A stretch of 43,982 nucleotides of DNA from positions 14,860,048 through 14,904,029 of the forward strand of contig NC_049995.1 of assembly GCF_000003815.2 (NCBI RefSeq), read 5' to 3'. Source of the stretch: Branchiostoma floridae (Eukaryota > Chordata > Leptocardii > Amphioxiformes > Branchiostomatidae). The notes under the pieces were generated by a model. It saw nothing but the letters and a program-made list of their open reading frames with translations. It did not search any database and was not told where the DNA came from. Below, piece after piece: positions 27,780 through 38,158 of the stretch. A program made the translations under genes and the position numbers. Positions within the stretch are counted from its first letter, which is position 1. Each line of letters opens with the position of its first letter.

Positions 27780-28178
27780 TGAGTGAGTGAGTGAGTGAGT
27801 GAGTGTGTGAGTGTGTGTGTCTGTGTTTGTATACTATTGGTACTCCCAGTTCTCAACGACATTTATGTAATCCCCACCCCTGGCCCGTAGCACTACAGTA
27901 GAATTTGTACCTACCAGAAGCTCCAGTTGTTGGTGCCGGTGATGGTGCAGTCGTCCGAGCACTGCAGTTTGGCCACGCTCCTGTCCAGGGTGGTCAGTCC
28001 GCCGGACATCACAGGCCCGCCGGCAGGGAAACCTGACCCGATCAGCTGGAACAGGCAGGTGACAGGTTTTGGTCTGTTGATCGTTTTAAAATCTTACACG
28101 GGATTTAGTAGGGATGGCGGGCATACAAAGTGCAGACAGACAACACACTACAGTGCAGACACACAAACACACAACACG

Positions 28179-28209
<31 letters not shown>

Positions 28210-29738
28210 GATTGTATTGTCTAACAAGTACCAACCAAACGTAAATACAGAGACTTCACACCGAAAAGGTGCGCAGACCTACCTGGAACTCCCCTTTGAT
28301 CTTGCCGCCCTCGTAGGTGTAGCGGAAGTTGCAACTCAGCACTCCGCCGTCTTCAAACTTGAACACACGGTGAACCTGGTACCTGGATAAAAACAAACAA
28401 ACAAACAAGGAATTAAAACACAATAAAGGCTGTCTGAAACATAACACCACCCATGATATAGTAGAACAGTCCACTGTAACCCCGTAGAGTAGACTACAAC
28501 TTTGTCCAGACTTTGCACTAGATAAGTTCAGTCGTGCAATAGCTGCCCGGCCGGGCCCCGGTTTGGAAGTGCGACACAAGCCTAAGCGGAAGTCGGATAG
28601 GTGATAATATTATAAACTCTTGGATCTTGAAATTCGAACATTAAGGTCCCATAGAAACTTACCCTCCGTCCGTGATGGCGGTTTGGAAGGGTGAGGCGCC
28701 GCCAGGGAAGGGCAGGTACTGGTAGAAGCCGTACCCCAGGTTGGGTCCGATCAACAGCGGGGAGCAGGGCAGGGCGCCCCGGGTGGATTTCACACTGGTC
28801 TCCAGCGTTCCCTGCAGGAAAAGGTTCGTTAGTCCATTCATTGTTTCTTTCTTTCTTTCTTTGCTAATAATTCTTTTTTTTCTGTCAACTTACACTCATG
28901 ATCAGGCCCATTGACTGGTACCATTGACGGGTACTGGCGCAATTTGTACCGTAGTCTTATACAGCTCGTGCATACAGTTCAAAACTAGTACGTTTACTTC
29001 AATGGCCGTTTGCTGGTTATGCGAAACAAAACAAACAAACAAACAAACAAACAAACAAAAGATGCCACTTACATCGTTCGGGTTGCCCTTTCCGCCTCCC
29101 ACCAGGTCGAACTCCGCGCCATTGACGGAGCCGAAGATGTGAAGGTCGTGAGTCGTAGGGAGAGACTGGAACACAAGGGAAGGGCATTAATTCTAGATCT
29201 GTAACATTGGAGGTACAGTATTGTTTTGGTGTTTCTTCGAGTGTTTGAGCCTGTGTATGTGTGCGTGTGTGGGGGGGGGGGGGGACTTAAAACCGCTCTT
29301 CTCATTCCAACCAGACGTAAAATGGGTACCTGACCTCGTTCAGGTCATTGAAGGAGAGAGAGGGCAGGGCCCGTCACCGTCTAGCACCTGGTGCCCTAGA
29401 TCTATAGATAGAGTGGATAACAACCTAAGGTGTGTTTTCTAGCGTGTATGTTTTATTTGGGGGTGAATAACAGTAGCAGGATGTTCTGATTCCGAATCCC
29501 TGACAAGTACCAATATTCTGCGATGAATAGGAAAAGTGCGCGCTAATTTCCTTACTGCAATGCTGTGCACACGAGGAGTCAAAGGGACGTCCCTCAGATT
29601 GCCGGAGGATCAGGAGAGTCTTACCCAGAACATGTACAGTAGAATCCAGTAGATATATATATAAGTACGCTCTGTCAAGAGTACTAGCACGCTCTGCCCA
29701 TATCAAACGTCAAATATGAATGCAGAAGTTCTCACCAT
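27356..29738 (-). CDS. GFP copy 3, six exons, c-type, left arm of inverted repeat
   Basis: Codes for a 218-residue GFP-family protein. Coding exons in order of transcription: 29738-29736, 29165-29073, 28811-28663, 28382-28283, 28045-27915, 27536-27356. The frame is open throughout, with consensus splice sites. The chromophore Gly58-Tyr59-Gly60 lies in exon 3. It differs from copy 1 at a handful of sites, including Ser98 for Asn (context GVLSCNFR), Gln199 for Lys (IEVQASK) and Asn206 for Thr (TEINLSE). It is the only c-type copy here with neither a broken frame nor a competing full acceptor. It lies in the left arm of a large inverted repeat and is transcribed away from the centre, head-to-head with copy 4. 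Intron 5 contains relics of the exon 5 end and the exon 6 start. Confidence 0.92.
27573..27600 (-). pseudogene. Relic of GFP exon 6 start in intron 5 of copy 3
   Basis: On the minus strand this reads as the middle of the exon 6 start (ACGAACTACACCTCTGCCAA) followed by the same CCTTGACCTGCTTTGAC tail as the copy 1 relic. Its 5' part and acceptor are gone. It lies between an exon 5 relic (27632-27646) and the real exon 6. Confidence 0.8.
27628..27646 (-). pseudogene. Relic of GFP exon 5 end with donor, copy 3 intron 5
   Basis: The minus strand reads TAACTGGAGCTTCTG followed by GTAGGT, which is the last 15 or so bases of exon 5 with an intact splice donor. It lies after the CA-rich microsatellite and about 270 bases downstream of the true exon 5 end. 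Confidence 0.75.
27643..27830 (+). repeat. GTGTGA / GT / GAGT microsatellite in GFP copy 3 intron 5
   Basis: (CA)-rich on the sense strand of copy 3, complementary to the (GT) tract in intron 4 of the same transcript. Confidence 0.95.
28145..28209 (+). repeat. (CA)n microsatellite in GFP copy 3 intron 4
   Basis: (GT)n on the sense strand of copy 3, in the same position as the intron 4 tracts of copies 1 and 4. Confidence 0.92.
29290..29430. repeat. SINE fragment in GFP copy 3 intron 1
   Basis: TAAAATGGGTACCTGACCTC and GTGGATAACAACCTAAGGTG mirror 36045-36175 in copy 4 and resemble 8455-8520 in copy 1. Confidence 0.65.
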
Positions 29739-29870
29739 GGTTGCGCGGATCTTTGCTGGTCTCGGATGAACTCGGGAAGACAGCTTGTTCGGGAAGTGCG
29801 GTGCGGTCCCCGGCAGAGCCTTTTTATGCCGTTTTCTTGTGGAATGTGGGGGAGGAGTTTCCTTGTGGGA
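29739..29870 (-). promoter_or_regulatory. GFP copy 3 core promoter and 5' UTR
   Basis: On the minus strand, an ACTCCTCCCCCACATT box lies at about 29859-29844, CATAAAAAGG around 29828-29819 and the block GGACCGCACCGCAC at about 29809-29796. The 5' UTR ends at the ATG (29738) with the donor GTGAG. It is practically identical to the copy 4 promoter at 35598-35719, of which it is the inverted duplicate. Confidence 0.72.
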
Positions 29871-30597
29871 GGGGTCAGTTAGACAGTGATGGATCCAGCT
29901 GTGCCTCCCAGCTGTAAACTCATTGTATGAAGCGTTTGTCAGCAAATATGTAGCATAATAATGAATAATTATGTTAATCATTTTGTTCCTGTTGTAATCT
30001 CTCTCTCTCTCTCTCTCTCTTTCTTTTTTCTTTGTGTGAACACGATAGTTCTAGAAGATCTATCTGGTAATTTAAGAAGTGAAAAACACAGTATGTGTAG
30101 GTTTACATGATGCAATATAACGAATATGTGTTGTATATACATTGCCACACATTGTCATTGATGCAATTGTTGCGCAATAAACCATCTATCTATCTATATT
30201 TTCATTTCTGAAATGTCTTGGTCTAGAAAATAATGGATTCATATACAGATAGCCACGGGTAGTAGAATGTTGATAGAAAGGTAACAAGCGTCTGCAAGCA
30301 CGATCGGCCATACATTTCAATGTTTGTTTTTGTTTGTTCCAAATTGACCTTATATCCCCTTCACATGAGAAGGAATAAGCCAAACTGTCGTCAGAATGAA
30401 AATTCTTTTCTATTCCTTTGAATTCGTAGTCTATACTAGAAATTCTCACTGCATTCCAGATATTCTTTTTGCCACACTCTAGCAGGATTCGAAGTGGCTT
30501 GCCGTTTCAATTCTTCATCGAAAGAGATAAGAATGTTTCGAATAATGTTGGAATGCCGTAGAATGCGGTCATACTGCAATTAGAATACTGTAAATGC

Positions 30598-30795
30598 ATT
30601 TAAGTTCGCGGAGATTTAATTTCGCGGTAGCGGGAAAATTGACTTTTCGCGGTGGATTTAATTTCGCGGTAGCACCATGCACTGTAATCTCTTACTGCTA
30701 TTGAAAAATGTTCGCGGTGGTTTTAAATTCGCGGTGAAGCGGCCGCCGCAAAAACCGCGAACATTAATCCACCGCGAAAGTTTCTGCATTTACAG
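30598..30795. mobile_element. TTCGCGG-family palindromic MITE, TA target
   Basis: Ends CTGTAAATGC and GCATTTACAG with TA on both sides (30596-30597, 30796-30797). It lies in the spacer between the inverted repeat arms and has no counterpart on the other side. Confidence 0.88.
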
Positions 30796-31443
30796 TAGTT
30801 AAAATGCACTTAGAATCCACTTTGAATGCCATTCGATCTTTCTCAACTTCGAATGCACCTCGACACTTTTTAACAGGTCAAAACGTTTCGGCCAGCCAAA
30901 AGAACCCCCACAAATAGCTAGAATGCAGTGAGAATTTCTGGAACACACTTCGAAGTGCCAGAAATTGCCAGGAATAGTAAAGAATTTTCATTCTGACGGC
31001 ATTCCGGCTCATTCTTGCTCTCGTGTGGAGGGGGCTTAACGTTTAGATTGCACAGCCTTCCGAGTGGCCTGCGGACATCGGCAGATCCTCGGAAGACGAT
31101 TCTTGCAGGGGGATAATTGTCTAAGATGATGAGATAATGACGTGATTGATTGACACCAGGTGCGAGCTCTCAACCTTAGGCGTCAATGACCTTAGAAAGA
31201 TCATGATCAGTAGGACAAGAACCGGGGACACAAATTTTCGAGCCGAGAAAAACGAGCTACAAAGTTTAACGCACCTTGGAAGATCTTGGACGAATTTTTT
31301 TTCGAGACAAGAAAACAACGAAATGAGCGCTTGCTTTGACCAAAGTTTTAATTAAGAACTTTTTGAAACAGAAAAACAATGGCACCACACTGTGCCACGG
31401 GTTGTCTATATCACATGCCTTTTCGGCAGGTAAACGCACATTA

Positions 31444-31805
31444 GGCCACACCGATTTAATTTCTTGGTTCACGGATTCGCTCGCTCCTATTTTTTGGGAA
31501 AAAAAAATAAAAATAAAAATTACCACTCAGCAAATTTTCACCATTAATGAAACCATTCACCAACTTTCTGGTGTAGCAAATTGGCCTTTATATTATAAGC
31601 TCCTTAAAGTGTGGGTACAGGTGCTGTTACTGTACAAAAATAGTGTTTTTGTACTTTTTTTCAAGCTGAAAACTTTTTTCTTTATGTTTTGGATTAGCCG
31701 TTACCTTTACCCCAACCATTTTACAATTTTTATTTTTATTTCGCCCTCTCGCTCCATATTTTTTATGAAAAAATCCGTGAACCAAGAAATTAAATTGGTG
31801 TGGCC
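31444..31805. mobile_element. PIF/Harbinger-type MITE with 34-bp inverted termini
   Basis: GGCCACACCGATTTAATTTC and onward through TTGGTTCACGGATT pairs with the right end at 33 of 34 bases, flanked by TTA (31441-31443 and 31806-31808). A 3-bp TTA target fits the PIF/Harbinger superfamily. Total 362 bases with no transposase. The plus frame 31336-31809 merely reads through it. Confidence 0.85.
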
Positions 31806-31854
31806 TTAGATAGCAGTTTTCACGCTGTCTGACTCCGTATTGTGATGTAGATCT

Positions 31855-32085
31855 CTTTTGTTAACATGTCAAAGATTCAGTGATGATGAAAAAGTTTTGC
31901 CAATGGCTACTTCTATCACGTGTTTTTCCAACAGGAACCCCATTATTATTTTGATGATATTTCACGCGGGGGTTCTTCTATCTATGATAGATATGCATTT
32001 ATGCGATGCAGTGGCCAGGAAATAATCAATGACAACAATTGAATTTTGCCAACGGCAAATACCATCACGTGTCTGTATGGCATGT
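31855..32085 (-). repeat. Inverted single copy of the 34200-34905 repeat
   Basis: The complement of AACATGTCAAAGATTCAGTG...GCCAATGGCTACTTCTATCACGTG matches the CACGTGATAGAAGTAGCCAC...GAATCTTTGACATGT array, in the opposite orientation. Confidence 0.75.
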
Positions 32086-32449
32086 AACAGGTGTGTGAAT
32101 GAAGTCTTGTCGGAGGCATCGCCATACTCAATCTAGGTCACCTGGTCAACACTAGAACACAGCGAACCAAAATATACATTTCTGGTTCGCAAAGAGCAAA
32201 TATGCCATAAAATTGGTTCTGAGCAGAAATTGGGATGCCTCCACACTAGCTACTTCACATCCTAGTAAAATGAAATATGAATGAAGTGAAATCCACACTT
32301 GTCTAGAATACATCTAACTACGTGTAGCCCAACTTTGCTGCTTTTACATTGTACAAATATGCTATCATCATCACCGCGGTCGTTGCATTCTACAAGTTTT
32401 GTTCGCTGCTGTTTTTGTTTGTTTGTTATGTTGTTTGTTTGTTTTTGCT

Positions 32450-32665
32450 TTGGAACAAACGAGGACAATGTGGCACTGCACGCAAGTTTTAACTTGTGCC
32501 ACATACAAAGTACAGACAAAAGGAACTCAGTTTTACACCTGGGTAAAGTGAGGAAGGTTGTGTAAAGTGCCTTTCCCAATGACAGAACGTCGGGGGCACT
32601 GCGTGTATCGAGGTTTCTCTAGGTTCAAGCCTAACACTCCACCAGTTGCAGTCTCGCATTAAAAC
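32450..32665 (-). repeat. SINE fragment
   Basis: Shares GACAATGTGGCACTGCACGC, GTGTAAAGTGCCTTTCCCAA and ACGTCGGGGGCA with 4755-4955. The tRNA-like end is badly eroded. Confidence 0.6.
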
Positions 32666-32789
32666 AAAACTCTGCAAGGTCTCACTCAATTGTTCCTCTC
32701 CAAGTCCTTGCTTGTCTCCCCCTTATATCTGCATGTTGGACACCCGTTAATTGCACCCATGGAAACTGTAGTCTAATCATTCTCATTAT

Positions 32790-33345
32790 AAATAATAACT
32801 TTATTGCACAACAGTTGTACGAGGTACAAAGTATGGCATCTACATAACTACAGTTCTATAGCTTAACTTAAGGTTTATCTAACTAATACAGGAGTTGTAG
32901 TATGGGATAAGTTTCTTACAATCATTGGAGGCCTTTACAATCATTTGAGGAATTTGTAATGTCTTAACCTTCTTTGATATATTTTCCTATATCTGCCATG
33001 CAGGGATTGTCACATGTCATGATGTATTTGAATTTGCACTTCAGGTCCATTGAGATAAATCCTTGTGTATAAAATGACAGCCTTCCGTATAGAGCGTATA
33101 TCAGAATATTCGGGACATACAACCATAAAGTGATATTCGTCTTCAATTAGCTCTGGACAGAATGGACAAACCCTCTGGTCGATAGGGATATTTTGGAATC
33201 TCCCGGTTATGACCAACACATTGCCGTCTCGCTCTTTGTAACGAGCGTGGGAAGTTTAGATTTACCAGTGCGTTACCTGCTGTTTTTTTTTTGCAGACGG
33301 GACGATAGCCTGTCACAAGCTTCTCGCAAAAGTCAAGATTTATTT
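32790..33345 (-). mobile_element. LINE 3' end, ORF2 C-terminus with Cys-Cys-His-Cys motif
   Basis: The minus-strand frame reads RVCPFCPELIEDEYHFMVVC then PEYSDIR. This CxxC...EDExHF...C pattern is common at the end of non-LTR retrotransposon proteins. The neighbouring frame reads LQRARRQCVGHNREIPKYP, so at least one frameshift separates them. A probable 3' UTR and AATAAA-like end (GTGCAATAAAG, about 32798) follow. Confidence 0.7.
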
Positions 33346-33599
33346 TTAAGTCCATTCAAAATTGCAACTATTGAACAAAAAAAAAGGCTGAAAAGTCATC
33401 AAATTCTCCACAAGGGTACGGTCTGTTTTAGTGTTTCGTGCTGAACCACATAGCTTCAATAGACTGTTGCAGACGGGACAATGACGGTCACAAGCTTCTG
33501 GCAGCGATATTTGGGACTTTTGGTCATTTGGTTGTGAGTAGTGGTCTCCAGTTTAGCATTTCAGAGTTCTACGTAACGTCCATGAAAGTTAGACATCCA

Positions 33600-33710
33600 G
33601 GTAATAAAATACGCCAAAAAGCTGTTACTCAAGCAATTGGATATGATGTGGGAAACGTTCAGACGTTTTGGGCACCATCCGGTGTCTTTAGCCAGTGACA
33701 CTGGAGAGAT
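33600..33710. repeat. Half-copy of the 16822-16965 foldback element
   Basis: AAATACGCCAAAAAGCTGTT and CTCAAGCAATTGGATATG match one arm. The flanking GTAATAAAATACGCC also matches the edge of the full element. Confidence 0.6.
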
Positions 33711-34059
33711 CTTGTTGGAGAGAGTTTTTGTATCATAGCTGTGAACGGTGTGTCAGTGTCACTGAAGAAAGACACTAAAGCTATACAGGTTAGTGTAAGA
33801 TTATTAAAGCCACATACATATTTGACTGTTTTACTTGTGCTAGCTTTCCAATGTATGCACGTTTTTGTAAATGTATCTGTATGTAGTACTACAATAAAGG
33901 TCTTCATTCCTTTCTTCGCCTCTTTATCAAGATTGAAGAAAAGCCACATGAAATTAAAATGATGATTGGTTACGTGCCAAAAGAATCATGGGCTACATAT
34001 TATTTCTTCGTCCATTTGGAAAATCTAACTTTTGTCATTGTATTATTCTTTTTTGAAGG

Positions 34060-34905
34060 TGTAGAAAAAATTGCGTGAAACATCATCAGATAATTAAGGG
34101 TTATTCCTCCCCACTGGTTCATCTGAATGCAATGACGTCAATAGGAGAAATATCTATCAAGATGAAAGAAAACCGGTGTGAAATATCATCCGAATAATAA
34201 TGGGTTACCTGTTGGGAAAACACGTGATAGAAGTACCCACTGGGAAAACGTCAATGGACCCTTTGTTTCTATAATCTTTTCCATCATCACTAAAGACAAA
34301 AGAACCTCCGCGTGAAATATCATCAAAATAATAATGGGTTACCACCTGAAAAAGCACGTGATAGAAGTAGCCACTGGCAAAACTCCAATAGACCTTTTAT
34401 CATGATAAGAAAGAAGACAACGTGAAATATTGCCAACCTTCCTATGTGCTATGTGCTTGTGAAAAGCATGTGATAGAAGTAGCCACTAGCAAAACCTCGG
34501 TAGACCCTTTGTTTCTATAGTCTTTTTCCTCACCACTGGAGTTTTGAAATGTTTGTAGAAGAGATCTGTATCATGATAAGAAAGAAGGCAACGTGAAGTA
34601 TTGCCAACCTTCCTATGTGCTATGTGCATGTGAAAAGCATGTGATAGAAGTAGCCACTGGCAAAGATTCTGTGGACCCTTTTGTTTCTATAGTCTTTTTC
34701 CTCACCACTGGAGTTTTGAAATGTTTGTAGAAGAGATCTGTATCAAGATAAGGAAGAAATATTGCGTGAACTGTTGCTAACCTGTTGCTATGTGCTATGT
34801 GTTTGTGAAGAGCATGTGATAGAAGTTGCCACTAGCAAAACCGCAGTAAACCCTTTGTTTCTATAGCCTTTTCCTCGACACTGAATCTTTGACATGTCAT
34901 GTTAG
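34060..34905 (+). repeat. Tandem array around (CA)(C/T)GTGATAGAAGTAGCCAC
   Basis: Five units have the anchor at 34221, 34355, 34467, 34638 and 34813 (spacing 112-175). Units share GTTTCTATAGTCTTTTTCCT and GAAGAGATCTGTATCA. The end (GAATCTTTGACATGTCATGT) is the inverted counterpart of the edge at 31878. Confidence 0.8.
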
Positions 34906-35127
34906 ACGGGATAAGATTGAATCTCTGACAGAATAAGATGGAAGACATGCCGCAGGTAAACTCTTCATCGTCTTCATCTTTTAAAGTGTCAGTAGAGTGA
35001 CATGACAAGGATGGGGGGGGGGGGGGCACAAACTTTAAGACGGGCATGTTATGTACGAATCTTCATCCCTTCCTTGAAGTTCCTTCCTTCCTTCAGCTCT
35101 TGCTAGCACATGTGCAGATATTGGCAC

Positions 35128-35202
35128 AATGGTGTATCGGTGGAATGGCCGGGTGGGCAGATTGTTCGCCTTACATTCGGTAGGTCGTGAGTTCGATCCA
35201 GT
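35128..35202 (+). repeat. SINE head fragment, not a tRNA gene
   Basis: GAATGGCCGGGTGGGCAGAT and GGTCGTGAGTTCGATCC are the A and B boxes of the SINE family at 25154-25433. No acceptor stem closes and the body is missing. Confidence 0.7.
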
Positions 35203-35370
35203 TATAATGTCTTTAGTACCTTTCTCAAGAACACAACAAAAACGGCACCAAAAGCCACAAGAAAAACCCTCTTACATAGTCAAACATTGAAATGTATGGC
35301 CGGTCGTGTCTACATACGCTTGTTACCTTTCTGTCAACATTTTACTAACTATCTATTACCTAGGCCTTCT

Positions 35371-35409
<39 letters not shown>

Positions 35410-35450
35410 GGGGGGAGGGGGAAAGAGAGAAAGAAAGATAGAGAGAACGG
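35371..35450 (+). repeat. (GA)n microsatellite upstream of GFP copy 4
   Basis: GAGA tract with a G run at 35407-35415. The counterpart of (CT)n at 30000-30022 on the other arm. Confidence 0.92.
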
Positions 35451-35589
35451 GGATGAGAGGAAAATTACAACAGGAACAAAATAATTAACTTATCCATCAT
35501 TATTCTACATATTTGCTGACAAACGCTTTAGATAATAAGTTTATAGCTGGGAGGCACAGCTCGATACATCACTGTCTAACTGACTCCTC

Positions 35590-35719
35590 CCACAAGGAAA
35601 CTCCTCCCCCACATTCCACAAGAAAACGACATAAAAAGGCTCTGCCGGGGACCGCACCGCACTTCCCGAACAAGCTGTCTTCCCGAGTTCATCCGAGACC
35701 AGCAAAGATCCGCGCAACC
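35590..35719 (+). promoter_or_regulatory. GFP copy 4 core promoter and 5' UTR
   Basis: An ACTCCTCCCCCACATT box lies at 35600-35615, ACATAAAAAGG around 35630-35640 and GGACCGCACCGCACTT at 35648-35663, followed by a 5' UTR of about 55 bases to the ATG at 35720. The promoter looks intact although the gene it drives is broken in exon 3, so a truncated transcript may still be made. Confidence 0.72.
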
Positions 35720-36690
35720 ATGGTGAGAACTTCTGCATTTATATTTGACGTTTGATATGGGCAGAGCGTGCTAGTACTCTTTCACAAAGCGTGCTTAGTA
35801 TATATATCTACTGGCTTCTACTGTACATGCTCTGGGTAAGACTCTCGAGTTCTTTCGAGATCCTGATCCTCCGGCAATCTGAGAGACGTCCCTTTGGCCC
35901 CTCATGTGCACAGCATTGCAGTAAGGAAATTCGTGCACACTTCTCCTATTCATCGCAAAATATCGGTACTTGTCAGGGATTCGAAATTACAACATCTTGC
36001 TACTGTTATTCACCCCCCAAATAAAACATGCACGCTGCAAAACACACTGTAGGTTGTTATCCACTGTATCTTGGGCACCAGGTATGAGAAGGTGACGGGC
36101 CCAGCCCTCTCTCTCCTTACATGACCTGAACGAGGTCAGGTACCCATTTTACGCCTGGGTGGAATGAGAAGAGCGGTTTTAAGTCCCCCCCCCCCCTACA
36201 CGCACACATACACAGGCTCAAACACTCGAAGAAACACAAAAACAATACTGTACCTCCAATGTGACAGATCTAGAATTAATGCCCTTCCCTTGTGTTCCAG
36301 TCTCTCCCTACGACTCACGACCTTCACATCTTCGGCTCCGTCAATGGCGCGGAGTTCGACCTGGTGGGAGGCGGCAGGGGCAACCCGAACGATGTAAGTA
36401 GCATCTTTTGTTTGTTTGTTTGTTTTGTTTAGTTTCGCATAACCGGCAAGCCACCATTGAAGTAAACGTACAGTTTTGAACTGTATGCACGAGACAACGG
36501 TACAAAATGCGCCAGTACCCGTCAATGGGCCTGAGCGTAAGTTGACCGAAAATAAGGAAAGAAGCAAAGAAAGAAAGAAACAATGAATGAACTAACGAAC
36601 CTTTTCCTGCAGGGAACGCTGGAGACCAGTGTGAAATCCACCCGGGGCGCCCTGCCCTGCTCCCCGCTGCTGATCGGACCCAACCTGGGG

Positions 36691-36886
36691 TTTTACTAGT
36701 CTCTACCTGGGGTACGGCTTCTACCAGTACCTGCCCTTCCCTGGCGGCGCCTCACCCTTCCAAACCGCCATCACGGACGGAGGGTAAGTTTTACTAGTCT
36801 CTACCTGGGGTACGGCTTCTACCAGTACCTGCCCTTCCCTGGCGGCGCCTCACCCTTCCAAACCGCCATCACGGACGGAGGGTAAG
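36691..36886 (+). repeat. 98-bp tandem duplication disrupting GFP exon 3
   Basis: Two units (36691-36788 and 36789-36886) each contain TTTTACTAGTCTCT, ACCTGGGG, the second half of exon 3 and a splice donor. The 14-base filler is absent from copies 1 and 3. The first unit joins exon 3 right after a third ACCTGGGG, so microhomology-driven template switching is a plausible origin. Confidence 0.9.
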
Positions 36887-37434
36887 TCTCTTTGGGACCG
36901 AAATGGTCGACTGAGTTTATAATATTATCACCTATCCGACTTCCGCTTAGGCTTAGGTCACATTTCCAAACCGGGGCCCGGCCGGGCAGCTATTGTGTTT
37001 CTTGTCACGAATGACACGAATGAACTTATCTAAGGCAAAGTCTGGACGATTCTAAGTTGTAGTCTACTCTACTAGGTTACAGTGGACTGTTCTACTATAT
37101 CATGGGTGGTGTTTTGGTTCAGACAGCCTTTATTGTCTTTTAATTCGTTGTTTGTTTGTTTGTTTTTATCCAGGTACCAGGTTCACCGTGTGTTCAAGTT
37201 TGAAGACGGCGGAGTGCTGAATTGCAACTTCCGCTACACCTACGAGGGCGGCAAGATCAAAGGGGAGTTCCAGGTAGGTCTGCGCACCTTTTCGGTGTCA
37301 AGTCTCTGTATTTACGTTTGGTTGGTATTTGTTAGACAACACAATCGAGTATGTCTATCTCCCTCATTTTCTTTATGACCTTTACCTCTTTGATATATAT
37401 AATTTATATACATATATATATAATAAATATACAT

Positions 37435-37575
37435 CTGTGTGTGTGTGTGTGTGCGTATCTGTGTGCGGGTGATTGTCTGCGTGAGCCATATGTGTCTGTG
37501 TGTGCGTGTCTGTGTGTGCATGTTTGTGTGTGTGTGTGCGTGTGCTGTGTGTGTTTGTGTGTCTGCACTGTAGTG
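37435..37575 (+). repeat. (GT)-rich microsatellite in GFP copy 4 intron 4
   Basis: GT tract with frequent interruptions, preceded by a TATATA stretch at 37393-37424. Confidence 0.93.
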
Positions 37576-37833
37576 TGTTGTGTGTCTGCACTTTGTATGC
37601 CCGCCATCCCTACTAAATCCCGTGTAAGACTTTAGAACGATCACCAGACCAAAACCTGTCCCCCTGCCTGTTCCAGCTGATCGGGTCAGGTTTCCCTGCC
37701 GGCGGGCCTGTGATGTCCGGCGGACTGACCACCCTGGACAGGAGCGTGGCCAAACTGCAGTGCTCGGACGACCGCACCATCACCGGCACTAACAACTGGA
37801 GCTTCTGGTAGGTTAGGTGTCCCCTGTAGTGGT

Positions 37834-37839
37834 ACACGC

Positions 37840-37887
<48 letters not shown>

Positions 37888-37925
37888 ACACACACACACA
37901 CACTCAAACACACACACAAACAAAC
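37834..37925 (+). repeat. (CA)n microsatellite in GFP copy 4 intron 5
   Basis: CA tract 26 bases after exon 5, complementary to the intron 4 tract of the same transcript. Confidence 0.95.
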
Positions 37926-37950
37926 AAACACATCAAACTTCGGTGCTATA

Positions 37951-37997
37951 GCGACCGCAGCATCACCGGCACTAACAACTGTGGCTTCAGATAGATT
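37951..37997 (+). pseudogene. Relic of GFP exon 5 end in intron 5 of copy 4
   Basis: GCGACCGCAGCATCACCGGC and the bases after it repeat the final part of exon 5 (true copy ends 37807), followed by a mutated donor (ATAGATTAGG where GTAGGTTAGG is expected). It lies just after the CA microsatellite, in the same relative place as the copy 3 relic. Confidence 0.8.
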
Positions 37998-38106
37998 AGG
38001 TTAAGGATTTGTTATGGATTGTTCACGATATAATGATAAACGCACAAAGCTGTTCGCATTTCTTTCCGCTTGCTCTAAAGTATTTGCTACTTTCCGTTTG
38101 AAGGAT

Positions 38107-38158
38107 GATAGCACCACCAGGCGGATATTCACTCGAACTACACCTTCGCCAAGCCTTG
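38107..38158 (+). pseudogene. Relic of GFP exon 6 start in intron 5 of copy 4
   Basis: After GATGATAG comes CACCACCAGGCGGAT, then the region around ACTACACCTTCGCCAAGCC and TTGACTTGCTTTGACC. This is the exon 6 start with an internal deletion of about 14 bases. The real exon 6 starts at 38205. Confidence 0.8.

Larger units (their letters stand above)
26612..30324. repeat. Left arm of large inverted repeat (with GFP copy 3)
   Basis: Runs in reverse complement against 35281-39207. Paired landmarks are the outer block near 26612 and 39207, the TTTACCCTTGGCACAGTGG block (26688 and 39125), the 3' UTR and AATAAA, all exons, the promoter, the GA microsatellite with TTACAACAGGAAC (29990 and 35470), and the inner block AAACATTGAAATGTATGGCC (30324 and 35281). 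Exons look nearly identical, and introns and flanks carry many small indels. Confidence 0.85.

Noticed and set aside
31336-31809. 157-codon plus-strand frame
   Set aside because: Reads straight through a Harbinger-type MITE including both termini. Low-complexity hydrophobic product with no domain.
36394-36881. Rescue of GFP copy 4 by using CTAG at 36696-36699 as a splice acceptor
   Set aside because: It would drop the first half of exon 3 and enter the remaining part in the wrong frame.
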